This document shows, one piece after another, positions 1-6,694 of a stretch of DNA of 22,066 nt. Made by a program: the position numbers and the translations under genes. Positions within the stretch are counted from its first letter, which is position 1; each line of letters begins with the position of its first letter. The notes beneath the pieces were generated by a model, which saw only the letters and a program-made list of their open reading frames with translations, searched no databases and was not told the origin of the DNA. Location: assembly GCA_958413095.1 (NCBI GenBank), contig CATYUF010000031.1, positions 1 through 22,066 of the forward strand, in the 5' to 3' direction. This DNA is from an uncultured Clostridium sp. GTDB taxonomy: Bacteria > Bacillota > Clostridia > TANB77 > CAG-508.

Positions 1-444
1 GTAGTAGTTGGTAACAGATATGATTTATCCAAGGCAGGTGAACATACAATGAGCATTATATACTCAGGTATTAAGGCAAACCAAATGCCAGAAACCGAGA
101 GAAAGTATGTTGAAGCCAATCATGTTGGATGTTGTTTGCATTATAGTATGTATCTTGTTTCTTTATTGCACGAAGCAGGAATTGAATGTTATTTTACAAT
201 AACACCTGAAGAAGATGGTGGAAATCATTGTAGTGTGCTTTACTTTGATGAGAAAGGAGATAAATTTATTGCTGATCCAGTAATGGATATAAAAGCAGGA
301 ACTGTTGACAAATATATGTGTATTCCATATGACGAATTTGTACAAAATGCAATTCGACATGAGATTTCACATTATGATGTTTTGGGAATTAATGGAGAGG
401 AGGCTTTTTTCAATGAATTCTTATCTAATTGTAAACTGCAATAA
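1..444 (+). CDS. Transglutaminase-like cysteine protein, 5' end outside window
   Basis: The frame is open to the left edge, so the gene probably starts outside the window. An internal ATG at 49 has AGGTG 8 nt upstream and could be a real start, giving 131 residues. Numbered from that Met, the sequence has a GCC motif (C28/C29) at the start of a helix, a His in GNHC (H60) and an Asp in ADPV (D76). This is the Cys-His-Asp order and spacing of the transglutaminase/papain-like fold, where the triad makes or breaks amide bonds. No signal peptide or membrane segment is visible in the part present. The gene ends at a strong hairpin terminator and is separate from the downstream unit. Substrate is unknown. 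The fold call is fairly firm; the enzymatic role is inference. Confidence 0.62.
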   Translation, partial: VVVGNRYDLSKAGEHTMSIIYSGIKANQMPETERKYVEANHVGCCLHYSMYLVSLLHEAGIECYFTITPEEDGGNHCSVLYFDEKGDKFIADPVMDIKAGTVDKYMCIPYDEFVQNAIRHEISHYDVLGINGEEAFFNEFLSNCKLQ

Positions 445-457
445 TTTGCAGTTAGTT

Positions 458-503
458 AATAAAAAGTATTTTACAGAAGTGAGGTACTTTTTATTGATTT
501 TTT
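458..503 (+). terminator. Rho-independent terminator after the transglutaminase-like gene
   Basis: An 11-bp stem (AATAAAAAGTA at 458-468 with TACTTTTTATT at 485-495) has a 16-nt loop and is followed by a T-rich run. It starts 14 nt after the stop codon at 444. Confidence 0.6.
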
Positions 504-561
504 TATTTATAATGATAAGATATTGTTAGATTATTATATTTGATAGTACGGAGGAAAAAAT

Positions 562-1827
562 ATGAGTGATGAATGGAAAATTGTTCAAGGATTAAAAAGA
601 GAAAACCAAAATAATAGTTTTGGTAGAAATCGTTATATAGAAACTGGCGAAACCATAGAGTACAAGCCTAGAAAATTAACAGAAAAAGAATTAAGAGATA
701 AAAAATGGAAAGAACTCGACTCTGATATAATATTCACACCATTTTCAGAAGAATCTCCTGATTATGATCCAAATTTAGAAAATTATAATATTAAACAAAT
801 AAAGTCATTTATTAAAGAATGTCAAGAACAAGGTAAACCATTATCTATGAGAGTAGGAGAATTAAAAATTGATATAAGTGATACTAATCCAAAACAAGTT
901 ACTTTTACATCTAATGGTAGACTTAGTTCGGGAGAATTAGTGACTCGTGATAATTTTCCATATAGCTTAACAATAAGAGGTAATGAAATCTTTTCTCAAG
1001 TTAACCTAATTGATGATGAAAAATATGCAACATATATGCCAATTGGAAAAGAATATATTCCTGTAAAAATTAATCAACAAATAGATATTATAAATGCTGA
1101 AGATATTACAGAAAGATTTATTATTAAACCAAAACGACAAGAATATGATATATCAGAAGATATGTCTGAATATGTTTCACAAAATAGTGAATTTCAAGTG
1201 GAAAATCATAATGAACTTGTTAGAGAAGTTAGTAATCATAGTGAAAAAATTAAAAGATTATACTATACGTATAATGAAACAAAAGAATATGCAAGTTCAA
1301 AACAAAAGGGCTTCCCAATATATCCAAATGACATGGAGGGATTCTCAACAGGATTTTATGAAACATATGAAGATTTAGTAAATTACAACTTGAGACATGG
1401 AAAAAAAATTATAAATGAAAATTTAAGTACATATGAAGATGCTATTGTAATTGCCAAAAGGATTGAAGATCATTGCAAGTATATATATTCATTAATTATG
1501 GAAGCAACTAAAGGAACATTTGAACAATCAAAATCTAATGAAACTAAAACAGCTAAGCAAGATATAATCCAAAACAGCGAAGCAGAGTCTAAAGAAATTC
1601 CCATAACGAATTATGATACAGATATGGAAAGTTTAAGTGAAGAAGAATTAGATATATTAATTGAAAAAATGGAAAAACAACAGAGAGAAAAACAAAGTAA
1701 AATTGAAAGATTACAAAAAATTAAAAGAGCCCAAGATTTAATTTCTTTAAGTAAAGAACAAGATACGATAATTGCTGACTTAGAAAGTCAAATTGAAATT
1801 GAAGGAGTTGATTTTGGTGAACAATAG
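562..1827 (+). CDS. Hypothetical protein with C-terminal coiled coil
   Basis: 421 residues; the ATG has GGAGG 6 nt upstream, so the start is secure. I do not recognise the family. There is no signal peptide and no membrane helix. The protein is hydrophilic and acidic, with a middle part of mixed strand character (about 90-190). From about residue 355 to 415 it is a run of Glu, Lys, Gln and Leu with heptad-like spacing, most likely a coiled coil. It is the first gene of a tight three-gene unit: the next gene's ribosome binding site lies inside its last codons and the two overlap. The neighbourhood of mobile-element genes suggests accessory cargo. Function is unknown. Confidence 0.8.
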   Translation: MSDEWKIVQGLKRENQNNSFGRNRYIETGETIEYKPRKLTEKELRDKKWKELDSDIIFTPFSEESPDYDPNLENYNIKQIKSFIKECQEQGKPLSMRVGELKIDISDTNPKQVTFTSNGRLSSGELVTRDNFPYSLTIRGNEIFSQVNLIDDEKYATYMPIGKEYIPVKINQQIDIINAEDITERFIIKPKRQEYDISEDMSEYVSQNSEFQVENHNELVREVSNHSEKIKRLYYTYNETKEYASSKQKGFPIYPNDMEGFSTGFYETYEDLVNYNLRHGKKIINENLSTYEDAIVIAKRIEDHCKYIYSLIMEATKGTFEQSKSNETKTAKQDIIQNSEAESKEIPITNYDTDMESLSEEELDILIEKMEKQQREKQSKIERLQKIKRAQDLISLSKEQDTIIADLESQIEIEGVDFGEQ

Positions 1828-2164
1828 TTTAATACCAAGGAAAAATTCTTTTTTTGAAAGAATTAAAAATTTTTTTAAGATTAAGCTTTTCAAAAGAAAT
1901 AAAGAATACTTATTAACCGAAGAAGTAAATCCTATTTTAGGTTCTGATAATAAACTGGATTTTGGAAGTACATTAAGAGTTGACATTTCTAAAATAAACA
2001 ATAAAGATTATGAATTAAAACAATTTATAAAAGAAATAGAAACTAATCCGAATCTAATCTATAATTTGTCAAATGATAGATTAGATAGGTTAATTAAATA
2101 TTATGAAGAACTTACAAAAGAAAAACAACAAAAAATCGAGAAATTAAAATTATCTGTAAATTAA
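1817..2164 (+). CDS. Small basic hypothetical protein (GTG start)
   Basis: 115 residues from GTG at 1817. The frame is open further upstream with TTG codons at 1793, 1808 and 1814, but AAGGAG (1802-1807) sits 9 nt before the GTG, which also gives the usual short overlap with the preceding stop at 1825-1827. The N terminus is PRKNSFFERIKNFFKIKLF, an amphipathic basic helix with repeated Phe, of the type seen at the start of many small clostridial mobile-element proteins. The C-terminal half (about 65-115) is Lys/Glu-rich and probably a coiled coil. It may associate with the membrane surface or with the coiled coil of the upstream protein; that is inference. No catalytic motif is seen. Confidence 0.7.
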   Translation: MNNSLIPRKNSFFERIKNFFKIKLFKRNKEYLLTEEVNPILGSDNKLDFGSTLRVDISKINNKDYELKQFIKEIETNPNLIYNLSNDRLDRLIKYYEELTKEKQQKIEKLKLSVN

Positions 2165-2177
2165 AAGGAGCATACTT

Positions 2178-2432
2178 ATGGATTTAGAAAAAGAAATTGA
2201 ACAAATAAAAGAAAGAAATAAAAAAGTAGAATTAGATAAAACATGGGAAACAAGCTTTACAAGAAAGATTTGTATAATGATTTTAACATATATAGTTGTT
2301 ATTATATATTCATGGCTAGTAAGAAATTATGACAATATACTTGTAAGCTCATTAGTTCCAGTAATAGGATTCACATTATCAACTTTATCACTAAAAATTG
2401 TACGTAATGTGTGGGAAAAGAAATATAAATAA
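2178..2432 (+). CDS. Small two-helix membrane protein
   Basis: 84 residues; AAGGAG lies 8 nt before the ATG. The first 28 residues are a charged helix (EKEIEQIKERNKKVELDK) ending in a WETS motif. Two membrane helices follow at about 31-48 and 54-73, then a short basic tail. This layout (charged helix, W-E-T-S, two helices, conserved LVP-x-x-GF-x-LSTL segment) matches a small uncharacterised family found in varied bacteria and archaea. That recognition is from memory of the pattern and not a search. The gene is the last of the 562-2432 unit, 13 nt after the previous stop. It may anchor the two soluble partners to the membrane, but its function is not known. Confidence 0.75.
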   Translation: MDLEKEIEQIKERNKKVELDKTWETSFTRKICIMILTYIVVIIYSWLVRNYDNILVSSLVPVIGFTLSTLSLKIVRNVWEKKYK

Positions 2433-2443
2433 ATTTCAGTAGA

Positions 2444-2463
2444 GGAGAGTATTTTTACTCTCC
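2444..2463. terminator. Hairpin between convergent genes
   Basis: A perfect 8-bp stem, GGAGAGTA with TACTCTCC, closes a TTTT loop between the stop of the membrane protein gene and the stop of the relaxase remnant. No long U run follows on either strand, so termination strength is uncertain. Confidence 0.5.
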
Positions 2464-2471
2464 CTTAACAT

Positions 2472-3086
2472 TTACTTATATCTTTCCTTTTTCTTCTTAT
2501 CATCTTTAATTAATTTGCTAGCTTTATTTTTTGACTCAATTTCATTTTTATAATCTTCTTTAATTTGAGAATATCTATCAATAATTCTAACACAAGCATT
2601 TTTTTGAGCCTGAAAAATATCAATCATTTCAGTTAGTTGATTAATTTCGCTCAAAACGTTATTTTTATCACTTGTATTAGTAGATTTATTATATTTTCTC
2701 CACAAAATTTCTCTTTGTCCTTTTAAATTTGGAAGTGTATTTTCTATATTAGTTTTATAAGCTTTAACATCTGCAACTGTTTCAAATTTATTTCTAGCAA
2801 GGAAGTTCAATTCCTCAAATATCATAGCATTTTTTCTTTTTTGCTTATAATATTCAGGCGTCAATTCTTGTTTTTCTATTTTAGTTGGAAATATTTTAAA
2901 TGCATATAAATAATGAATATATAATCTATAAAAAGAACTTGTATTTAATAAAAACTTATTTAATTTCTTTCCAGTAAATCTTTTCCTATAATATTTCCTT
3001 TTAAATTCGGTTTTCTCTCCATTTTTTGCATAATTAATTACTGCTTGTAAATTCTTTTTTATTGTTTTAATTTTTATTACAGCCAT
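2472..3086 (-). pseudogene. Relaxase (mobilization nuclease) remnant, nuclease domain deleted
   Basis: The reading frame is intact (204 residues) but the protein is not. Residues 1-26 (MAVIKIKTIKKNLQAVINYA and on to NGEKT) are the typical start of MobA/VirD2-type relaxases of clostridial mobilizable elements. From about residue 28 the sequence already belongs to the C-terminal part of such proteins: YRLYIHYLYAFKIFPTK, LTPEYYKQKRKNA, then a long coiled coil with LKGQREILWRKYNK. The region that should hold the catalytic Tyr and the metal-binding His motif, normally about 200-300 residues, is missing. No Shine-Dalgarno sequence precedes the ATG. Relaxases nick oriT to start transfer; this one cannot. 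An in-frame internal deletion is the simplest explanation. It could still be translated as a small DNA- or partner-binding protein. Confidence 0.6.
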
Positions 3087-3267
3087 AAAAATATGACTGC
3101 ATTGAAAATTTTAAGGGGATTGGGGAAGAAATTCCCCATAATGTAGTTTTATTAAAAACTAACAAGTTGTATTTATATGGGAGTATAAATGCGTTGCTTG
3201 CTTTTAATATTATAAAACATAAATTTTACATAATATTATCCACTTTTTGTTCAAAAATTGTGTAAAG
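3087..3267. other. Intergenic with GC hairpin, possible oriT relic
   Basis: Immediately upstream of the relaxase remnant lies GGGGAA-GAAA-TTCCCC (3122-3137), a 6-bp GC-rich stem with a GAAA loop, preceded by another GGGG run (3115-3118). It stands out in AT-rich surroundings. Origins of transfer commonly sit here, next to the relaxase gene. The rest of the interval shows no gene. Confidence 0.3.
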
Positions 3268-3621
3268 CTATATATAAATTAATTCTTGTAATATAATTTC
3301 TTCAGCACAATTTTTTATATTATTCATTTTACCGACCCATTCTAATTGATGTGTTGCTTTTAATTCTTCAGTAATGTTTTCTTTTTCTGCTAATTGTTTC
3401 ATCAATAATTCGAATCTTTCATTCGCTGTTTTGTCAATTTCAATTAGATGTTTTTGCAATTCATTATTCATAAGCAAGATGGTATATTCTGCCTTTTTAT
3501 TTTCCTTTAAATAATGTAATCGTAATCTTCCATATTTGCCTAATTTTAAATTTTTGATATTTTGTGGTGCTACTAAATTTGGTAAATAGTAATCACCATG
3601 TTTTGTATATTCAATATTCAT
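3268..3621 (-). CDS. tnpV: TnpV-family transposon protein
   Basis: 117 residues from the ATG at 3621, which has GGAGG 8 nt upstream (3630-3634); a longer frame to 3669 lacks such a site. The sequence matches the TnpV family of clostridial transposons and mobilizable elements (Tn4451-type) along its whole length: Y-TK-x-GDYY-x-PN near the start, then KYGRLRLHYLKE, a mid-part KQLAEKENITEELKA, and the family-typical end WVGKMNNIKN-AEEI-x-L-x-ELIY. The biochemical role of TnpV is not established. It sits between the relaxase remnant and the broken replication initiator, in the same direction, so it is part of the mobile-element backbone. It is the only gene of that set that still looks intact. 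Confidence 0.85.
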   Translation of the reverse strand: MNIEYTKHGDYYLPNLVAPQNIKNLKLGKYGRLRLHYLKENKKAEYTILLMNNELQKHLIEIDKTANERFELLMKQLAEKENITEELKATHQLEWVGKMNNIKNCAEEIILQELIYI

Positions 3622-3649
3622 TTTCAATTCCTCCATTTTCAAATTATAA

Positions 3650-4196
3650 TCAAATCCAATTATTTGCATATAAAAAATCTAAACTACCATTTTCATAATG
3701 TCTTTCTGCAAAATTGTGCCTATTATTTTTTATATTAATATAATTATTATAGTTATTACTTTGTCGTAAATTTTCTGATTCATGACTCGTAGATTTTACG
3801 TTTCTTGAGTCGTAATTTTTACGATTCACTTTTGTAAGCTGTTTATCATGTTCTATTTTGCCAACATAAATTAAATTTGGTTTTGTAGAGCCTTGTTTTT
3901 TTCTCATATATTAACTTGCATTCAGAAAGTTGTTTAAATGCTTTAGTTACTGTTTTATCTGATAGGTTTAATAATTCTTGAACTTCTTTTCTTGTAAATA
4001 TAAGATAAATGTTGTCATTTTCATCATACCAATTATTTTTTGCTGATAAAGTTAAGCGATTTAATAAAAATCCATATAGAATTTTACTATCTGAATTTAG
4101 TTTGTTTTTATATTTGGAATTAAAAAATAATTCCATAGGTATTTGATACTATAAATGTTCAAAACATTCATTAATTTTATATGGTGTAAATTCCAT
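3650..4196 (-). pseudogene. Replication initiator (RepA_N type), twice broken
   Basis: The ATG at 4196 has AGGAG 9 nt upstream and opens MEFTPYKINECFEHL, then an in-frame TAG (4149-4151), then YQIPMELFFNSKYKNKL and SDSKILYGFLLNRLTLS, the conserved start of RepA_N initiators with its winged-helix domain. After KLIYEKK the frame is lost in a run of seven A (3896-3902 on the plus strand). Removing one A restores KKQGSTKPNLIYVGK, the expected continuation of the family. The tail to 3650 is Asn-rich and ends 16 nt before the tnpV ribosome binding site. RepA_N proteins start replication of plasmids and integrative elements by binding iterons. Two independent lesions argue for a dead gene, although a lone fragment from the Met at 4136 could still make the DNA-binding domain. 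Confidence 0.7.
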
Positions 4197-4264
4197 AGAT
4201 AAGTTCTCCTTTCATTTTTGATTTTGGAAAACTTTAAAGTTTATTTATATTTAAACGAAAAAAA

Positions 4265-4404
4265 TTTTTTCCGAAACTTCCTGAAACATAGAAGATATTT
4301 TTTCGGAAACATTTTTCGGAAGAAAACAATGGAATTTTATAGCATTTTTCAGAATTTTAAAAAATTATGCTATTGTTTCAGTATTTTCTGAAAGTAGCAT
4401 AATT
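4265..4404. repeat. Iteron-like repeats and nested hairpin upstream of repA
   Basis: TTCCGAAAC and TTCCTGAAAC (4269-4288) are followed by two inverted copies, TTTTCGGAAAC and TTTTCGGAAG (about 4300-4322). Then AATTATGCTA (4363-4372) pairs with TAGCATAATT (4395-4404), and inside it TTTCAG pairs with CTGAAA (4376-4393). A further TAGCAT at about 4340 can pair with the left arm instead. Such clusters next to a RepA_N gene are usually replication origin iterons or an autoregulatory operator. No gene is seen between 4197 and 4440. Confidence 0.45.
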
Positions 4405-4440
4405 AGTGCTTTTTAATGTTTTTGAGTTCTGTTAAATTCC

Positions 4441-4474
4441 AATAAAAAATGCAGTAACTTTTTCAAATTACTGC
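4441..4474 (-). terminator. Terminator of tRNA-Pro
   Basis: On the minus strand GCAGTAA pairs with TTACTGC (4451-4457 and 4468-4474) and is followed by ATTTTTTATT. It begins 7 nt beyond the CCA of tRNA-Pro. Confidence 0.7.
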
Positions 4475-4480
4475 AAAATA

Positions 4481-4556
4481 TGGTCGAGGTGACAGGGATC
4501 GAACCTGCGACCTCATGGTCCCAAACCACGCGCGCTACCAACTGCGCTACACCTCG
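4481..4556 (-). tRNA. tRNA-Pro(TGG)
   Basis: 76 nt with encoded CCA (4481-4483). The acceptor stem CGAGGTG pairs with CACCTCG and the discriminator is A. The anticodon loop TTTGGGA on a CGTGG/CCATG-type stem gives anticodon TGG. The T arm GCAGG-TTCGATC-CCTGT is standard. Its 3' end faces the decayed mobile element, which fits tRNA 3'-end integration, although no second copy of an attachment site is visible. Confidence 0.95.
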
Positions 4557-4576
4557 ATTTTTCCTAATGCTTATAT

Positions 4577-4605
4577 AATATAACACATTTTTTTAACATT
4601 TGCAA
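4577..4605 (-). promoter_or_regulatory. Promoter of tRNA-Pro
   Basis: On the minus strand TTGCAA (4600-4605) and TATATT (4577-4582) are separated by exactly 17 nt and lie about 20 nt upstream of the tRNA. Confidence 0.6.
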
Positions 4606-4690
4606 TATTTTTTGAAGAATTTTTTAAATTTTATTGAATTTTTTTTATTTATACCTTATAATGTAATAGTAGATTTTACATCAATATGTA

Positions 4691-4757
4691 GCAATAACTT
4701 AGTTGGATAGAGCACTTGGCTACAAACCATATCACCAATGGGTGTTATAGTTATTGA
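4691..4757 (+). pseudogene. tRNA-like relic
   Basis: CAATAACT (4692-4699) pairs with AGTTATTG (4749-4756) as an acceptor-like stem. Between them are a D-arm-like TTAGTTGGATAGAGCA, an anticodon-arm-like TTGG-CTACAAA-CCA, and CACC-AATG-GGTG as a short T-like arm. The T loop lacks TTCGA and there is no CCA, so it is not a normal tRNA. The D and anticodon parts resemble tRNA-Arg 190 nt downstream. It may be an old tRNA copy left by integration, or an RNA that imitates a tRNA. Confidence 0.4.
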
Positions 4758-4879
4758 TATATTGGAGATTCGGAGGTTGTTTTTTGTGTGTACCCCCAAG
4801 TCTGCCCTCAGATGCCTAGTTTAAAAAACTATGAAAATATTGAATTTTTCATAAATTTATTTTATAATAATTTATATAT
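4758..4879. other. GC-rich island without a gene
   Basis: Positions about 4763-4820 are near 50% G+C in a stretch that is otherwise about 20%. They hold ATTCGGAGGTTG, a CCCCC run, and TCTG-CCC-TCAGA, a small hairpin (about 4801-4812). No reading frame is convincing. The first part looks like the variable region and T-stem start of a tRNA, so the tRNA-like relic may be split by an insertion. Confidence 0.3.
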
Positions 4880-4956
4880 GCGGCTATAGTTTAGCTGGAT
4901 AAAATATGGCGCTACGAACGCTAAGACCGGGGGTTCGAGTCCCTCTAGCCGCACCA
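4880..4956 (+). tRNA. tRNA-Arg(ACG)
   Basis: 77 nt with encoded CCA. Acceptor GCGGCTA pairs with TAGCCGC, discriminator A. The anticodon arm TGGCG-CTACGAA-CGCTA gives anticodon ACG, which after A-to-I editing would read CGN codons. The T arm GGGGG-TTCGAGT-CCCTC is intact. The D stem (GTTT/AAAT) is unusually AT-rich. The NUDIX fragment begins right after the CCA. Confidence 0.93.
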
Positions 4957-5162
4957 AATAATTCTAATTCATATATATTTAAATTAGCTTCTTCTTTTAC
5001 CTCTCGTTTTGCTCCTTCAAAAAAAGTTTCATTATATTTTTGTTTATCACCTGGTAAAACTCAACAATCCACTTCGAATATTCCACCAGTATCTTTTTTA
5101 TTTTCAGTTCTATGTCCTAATAATATTTTATTACCATCTAATATCATTACACCTATTCCAAT
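4957..5162 (-). pseudogene. NUDIX hydrolase fragment with in-frame TGA
   Basis: Read on the minus strand from 5162, the frame gives IGIGVMILDGNKILLGHRTE, then KDTGGIFEVDC, TGA (5061-5063), VLPGDKQKYNET, FFEGAKREVKEEANLNI and YELELF. This is the N-terminal half of a NUDIX hydrolase with its REVKEE helix (4989-5006). The family normally has Trp where TGA stands and GG where GD stands in the box. A stop precedes the fragment and its end coincides with the tRNA-Arg 3' terminus, where the match ends. NUDIX enzymes cleave nucleoside diphosphate derivatives. This copy is dead: truncated at both ends and carrying a nonsense codon. The break at the tRNA suggests recombination there. Confidence 0.65.
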
Positions 5163-5229
5163 TTATATATATTTATCCATTTAATAAAATTCTTTCTTTA
5201 TAATTAAATAATTATATGCTTTTTTTTAG

Positions 5230-5454
5230 TTAATTTATTTTTAAATAATTAAAGTAAATTTGACTTAGTATGGCTATTGTATAATCGTCTAAATATTGTT
5301 CATCTCCAGGAATATATTGGTATTTATAAGAATTACTCTTTCTTGTTTCTATTTCCTTCCAAACTTTTAATGGGATTTTTTCTCTATCTTTTTTGTCTAG
5401 GCATTTCAAAATAGAATATACTTCTGTAAGTCTATCAGATATATTATTTATCAT
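5230..5454 (-). CDS. Small hypothetical protein coupled to the ART-like gene
   Basis: 74 residues. The start ATG lies 6 nt past the stop of the upstream gene, and the ribosome binding sequence GGATAGGTGA overlaps that stop, so translation is coupled. The protein begins ISDRLTEVYSILKCL, then KIPLKVWKEIE, and ends IAILSQIYFNYL. This helix, KIP, helix, terminal helix layout recalls a small uncharacterised clostridial family often found in accessory regions; recognition is by pattern only. There is no signal peptide. The coupling suggests a function tied to the 390-residue partner, for example binding or neutralising it, but nothing in the sequence proves this. Confidence 0.7.
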   Translation of the reverse strand: MINNISDRLTEVYSILKCLDKKDREKIPLKVWKEIETRKSNSYKYQYIPGDEQYLDDYTIAILSQIYFNYLKIN

Positions 5455-5460
5455 TTACTT

Positions 5461-6633
5461 TCACCTATCCTTTTCATCTTCTTTAGAATTGTTTACTTCT
5501 TTAAATAAATTATTCACTTGTTGCATTTTAGTTTTAAAATCTTCAACTCCTTGTTTTCCTCTTTCAATTCCCCATGTTAAAAAATCTGTAGGTTTTAATT
5601 TAGGATAATCTATTTCATTTTCAATTTCTCTAAATCTTAATTGTAAATATTTTTTTAGATTTTCTTGCCATTTAAAAAATTCTTGTCGTAACATTACAGA
5701 TTTTTCATCATCTCCTTGAGCTGATGGATTATGAGTTATTGTGTCATACCAATGAGTATAATATTCATATGGTATTCTAGAATCTATGATAGATTGTTTT
5801 AACAATTCCATGTTTTCCTTTTCTTCATTTGTCAGTATGTTTGGATTATTTTTAGAAATACATACATTGCATATTGGATATGCCCCTTCTAGTAATTCTT
5901 CGGTATCATAATAATCGATATTTAAGAATGGTGGTAGTAGAACCTCTGATTCTGAATCTCCTGTAAATTCAGTAAAATCTATGCATGGTATACCTTTTTC
6001 TAAAATTCCATCTAGAAAAATCAAACTATTTTTTCCTTCTGCGAAATCAAATTTATATGATTCTTTTGAAAATGATAATAAACTTTCTGTTTGACCTGAT
6101 TCTCTCATCTCGTCAGAAAATAAGTCAGAATCAATCCTACATATATGCAAATCTTTATTGTTTCGTTTACCAAATTTATACATTGCTGAATAAACTTTGC
6201 AGTAAGAATTTATTATTTTTTCTGGTTCAAGAAAATCTGGATTGTCATATACTCCACCATATCTAGGCATATTATATTGATATAAATCAACTTTATGTAA
6301 CATTGTTGTTGGCAAAAAATATGCTGAACCTTTATATTTATCTAATTCTTCCCATTCATCTTTTGTAATACCATACTTTGCTAATTTCTTATATAAAACT
6401 TTTTTTGCTTTTTCTATTTTCTTCTCCCAATTTTTGTCTGTGTGTTCAATAGGTATATATGATGGCAAATCTGGTATTAATGCAGAATTATCATCAATTT
6501 GGGTATCTGGAGGGATAGTAATATTGGATTGTTGTTCATTCTTTTCAGTAATTTCCATTGCTTTTTTACTATTCTCAAATGTTTTTTTTAATTTGCTTTT
6601 TATCCAATCTTTAATTCTTTTAATAAATTCCAT
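5461..6633 (-). CDS. Putative ADP-ribosyltransferase-fold protein
   Basis: 390 residues from the ATG at 6633, which has AGGTG 9 nt upstream; a GTG four codons earlier lies inside that site and is less likely. The N terminus is basic (to about 30), then comes a low-complexity acidic/Pro linker and a helical part (70-130). From about 140 to 250 the order of motifs fits the R-S-E class of mono-ADP-ribosyltransferases: Arg in ICRID (R166), S-F-S (S187, S189) and E-S-E before VLLPPF (E228, E230). In that class Arg binds NAD, the Ser pair shapes the site, and the second Glu of E-x-E is catalytic. No secretion signal or membrane helix is seen. The C-terminal 100 residues are helical. The substrate is unknown. 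A diverged, inactive fold is possible; the fold call rests on motifs alone. Confidence 0.55.
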   Translation of the reverse strand: MEFIKRIKDWIKSKLKKTFENSKKAMEITEKNEQQSNITIPPDTQIDDNSALIPDLPSYIPIEHTDKNWEKKIEKAKKVLYKKLAKYGITKDEWEELDKYKGSAYFLPTTMLHKVDLYQYNMPRYGGVYDNPDFLEPEKIINSYCKVYSAMYKFGKRNNKDLHICRIDSDLFSDEMRESGQTESLLSFSKESYKFDFAEGKNSLIFLDGILEKGIPCIDFTEFTGDSESEVLLPPFLNIDYYDTEELLEGAYPICNVCISKNNPNILTNEEKENMELLKQSIIDSRIPYEYYTHWYDTITHNPSAQGDDEKSVMLRQEFFKWQENLKKYLQLRFREIENEIDYPKLKPTDFLTWGIERGKQGVEDFKTKMQQVNNLFKEVNNSKEDEKDR

Positions 6634-6665
6634 TTCTTTTTTCACCTTTCAATATGGTTTAATAT

Positions 6666-6694
6666 ATTATAATTTTATTTTAGCAAAATTACAA
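6666..6694 (-). promoter_or_regulatory. Promoter of the ART-like gene pair
   Basis: On the minus strand TTGTAA (6689-6694), a 17-nt spacer and TATAAT (6666-6671) precede the ribosome binding site. Start of transcription would be near 6659, giving a leader of about 26 nt. Confidence 0.6.

Noticed and set aside
5061..5063. TGA read as Trp in the NUDIX fragment, hinting at a changed genetic code
   Set aside because: TGA ends other genes here (for example the ART-like gene), and the NUDIX fragment is truncated at both ends, so a nonsense mutation is simpler.
4906..5184. Plus-strand ORF of 92 codons starting inside tRNA-Arg
   Set aside because: It begins within the tRNA and is antisense to the NUDIX fragment, whose minus-strand frame has recognisable family motifs.
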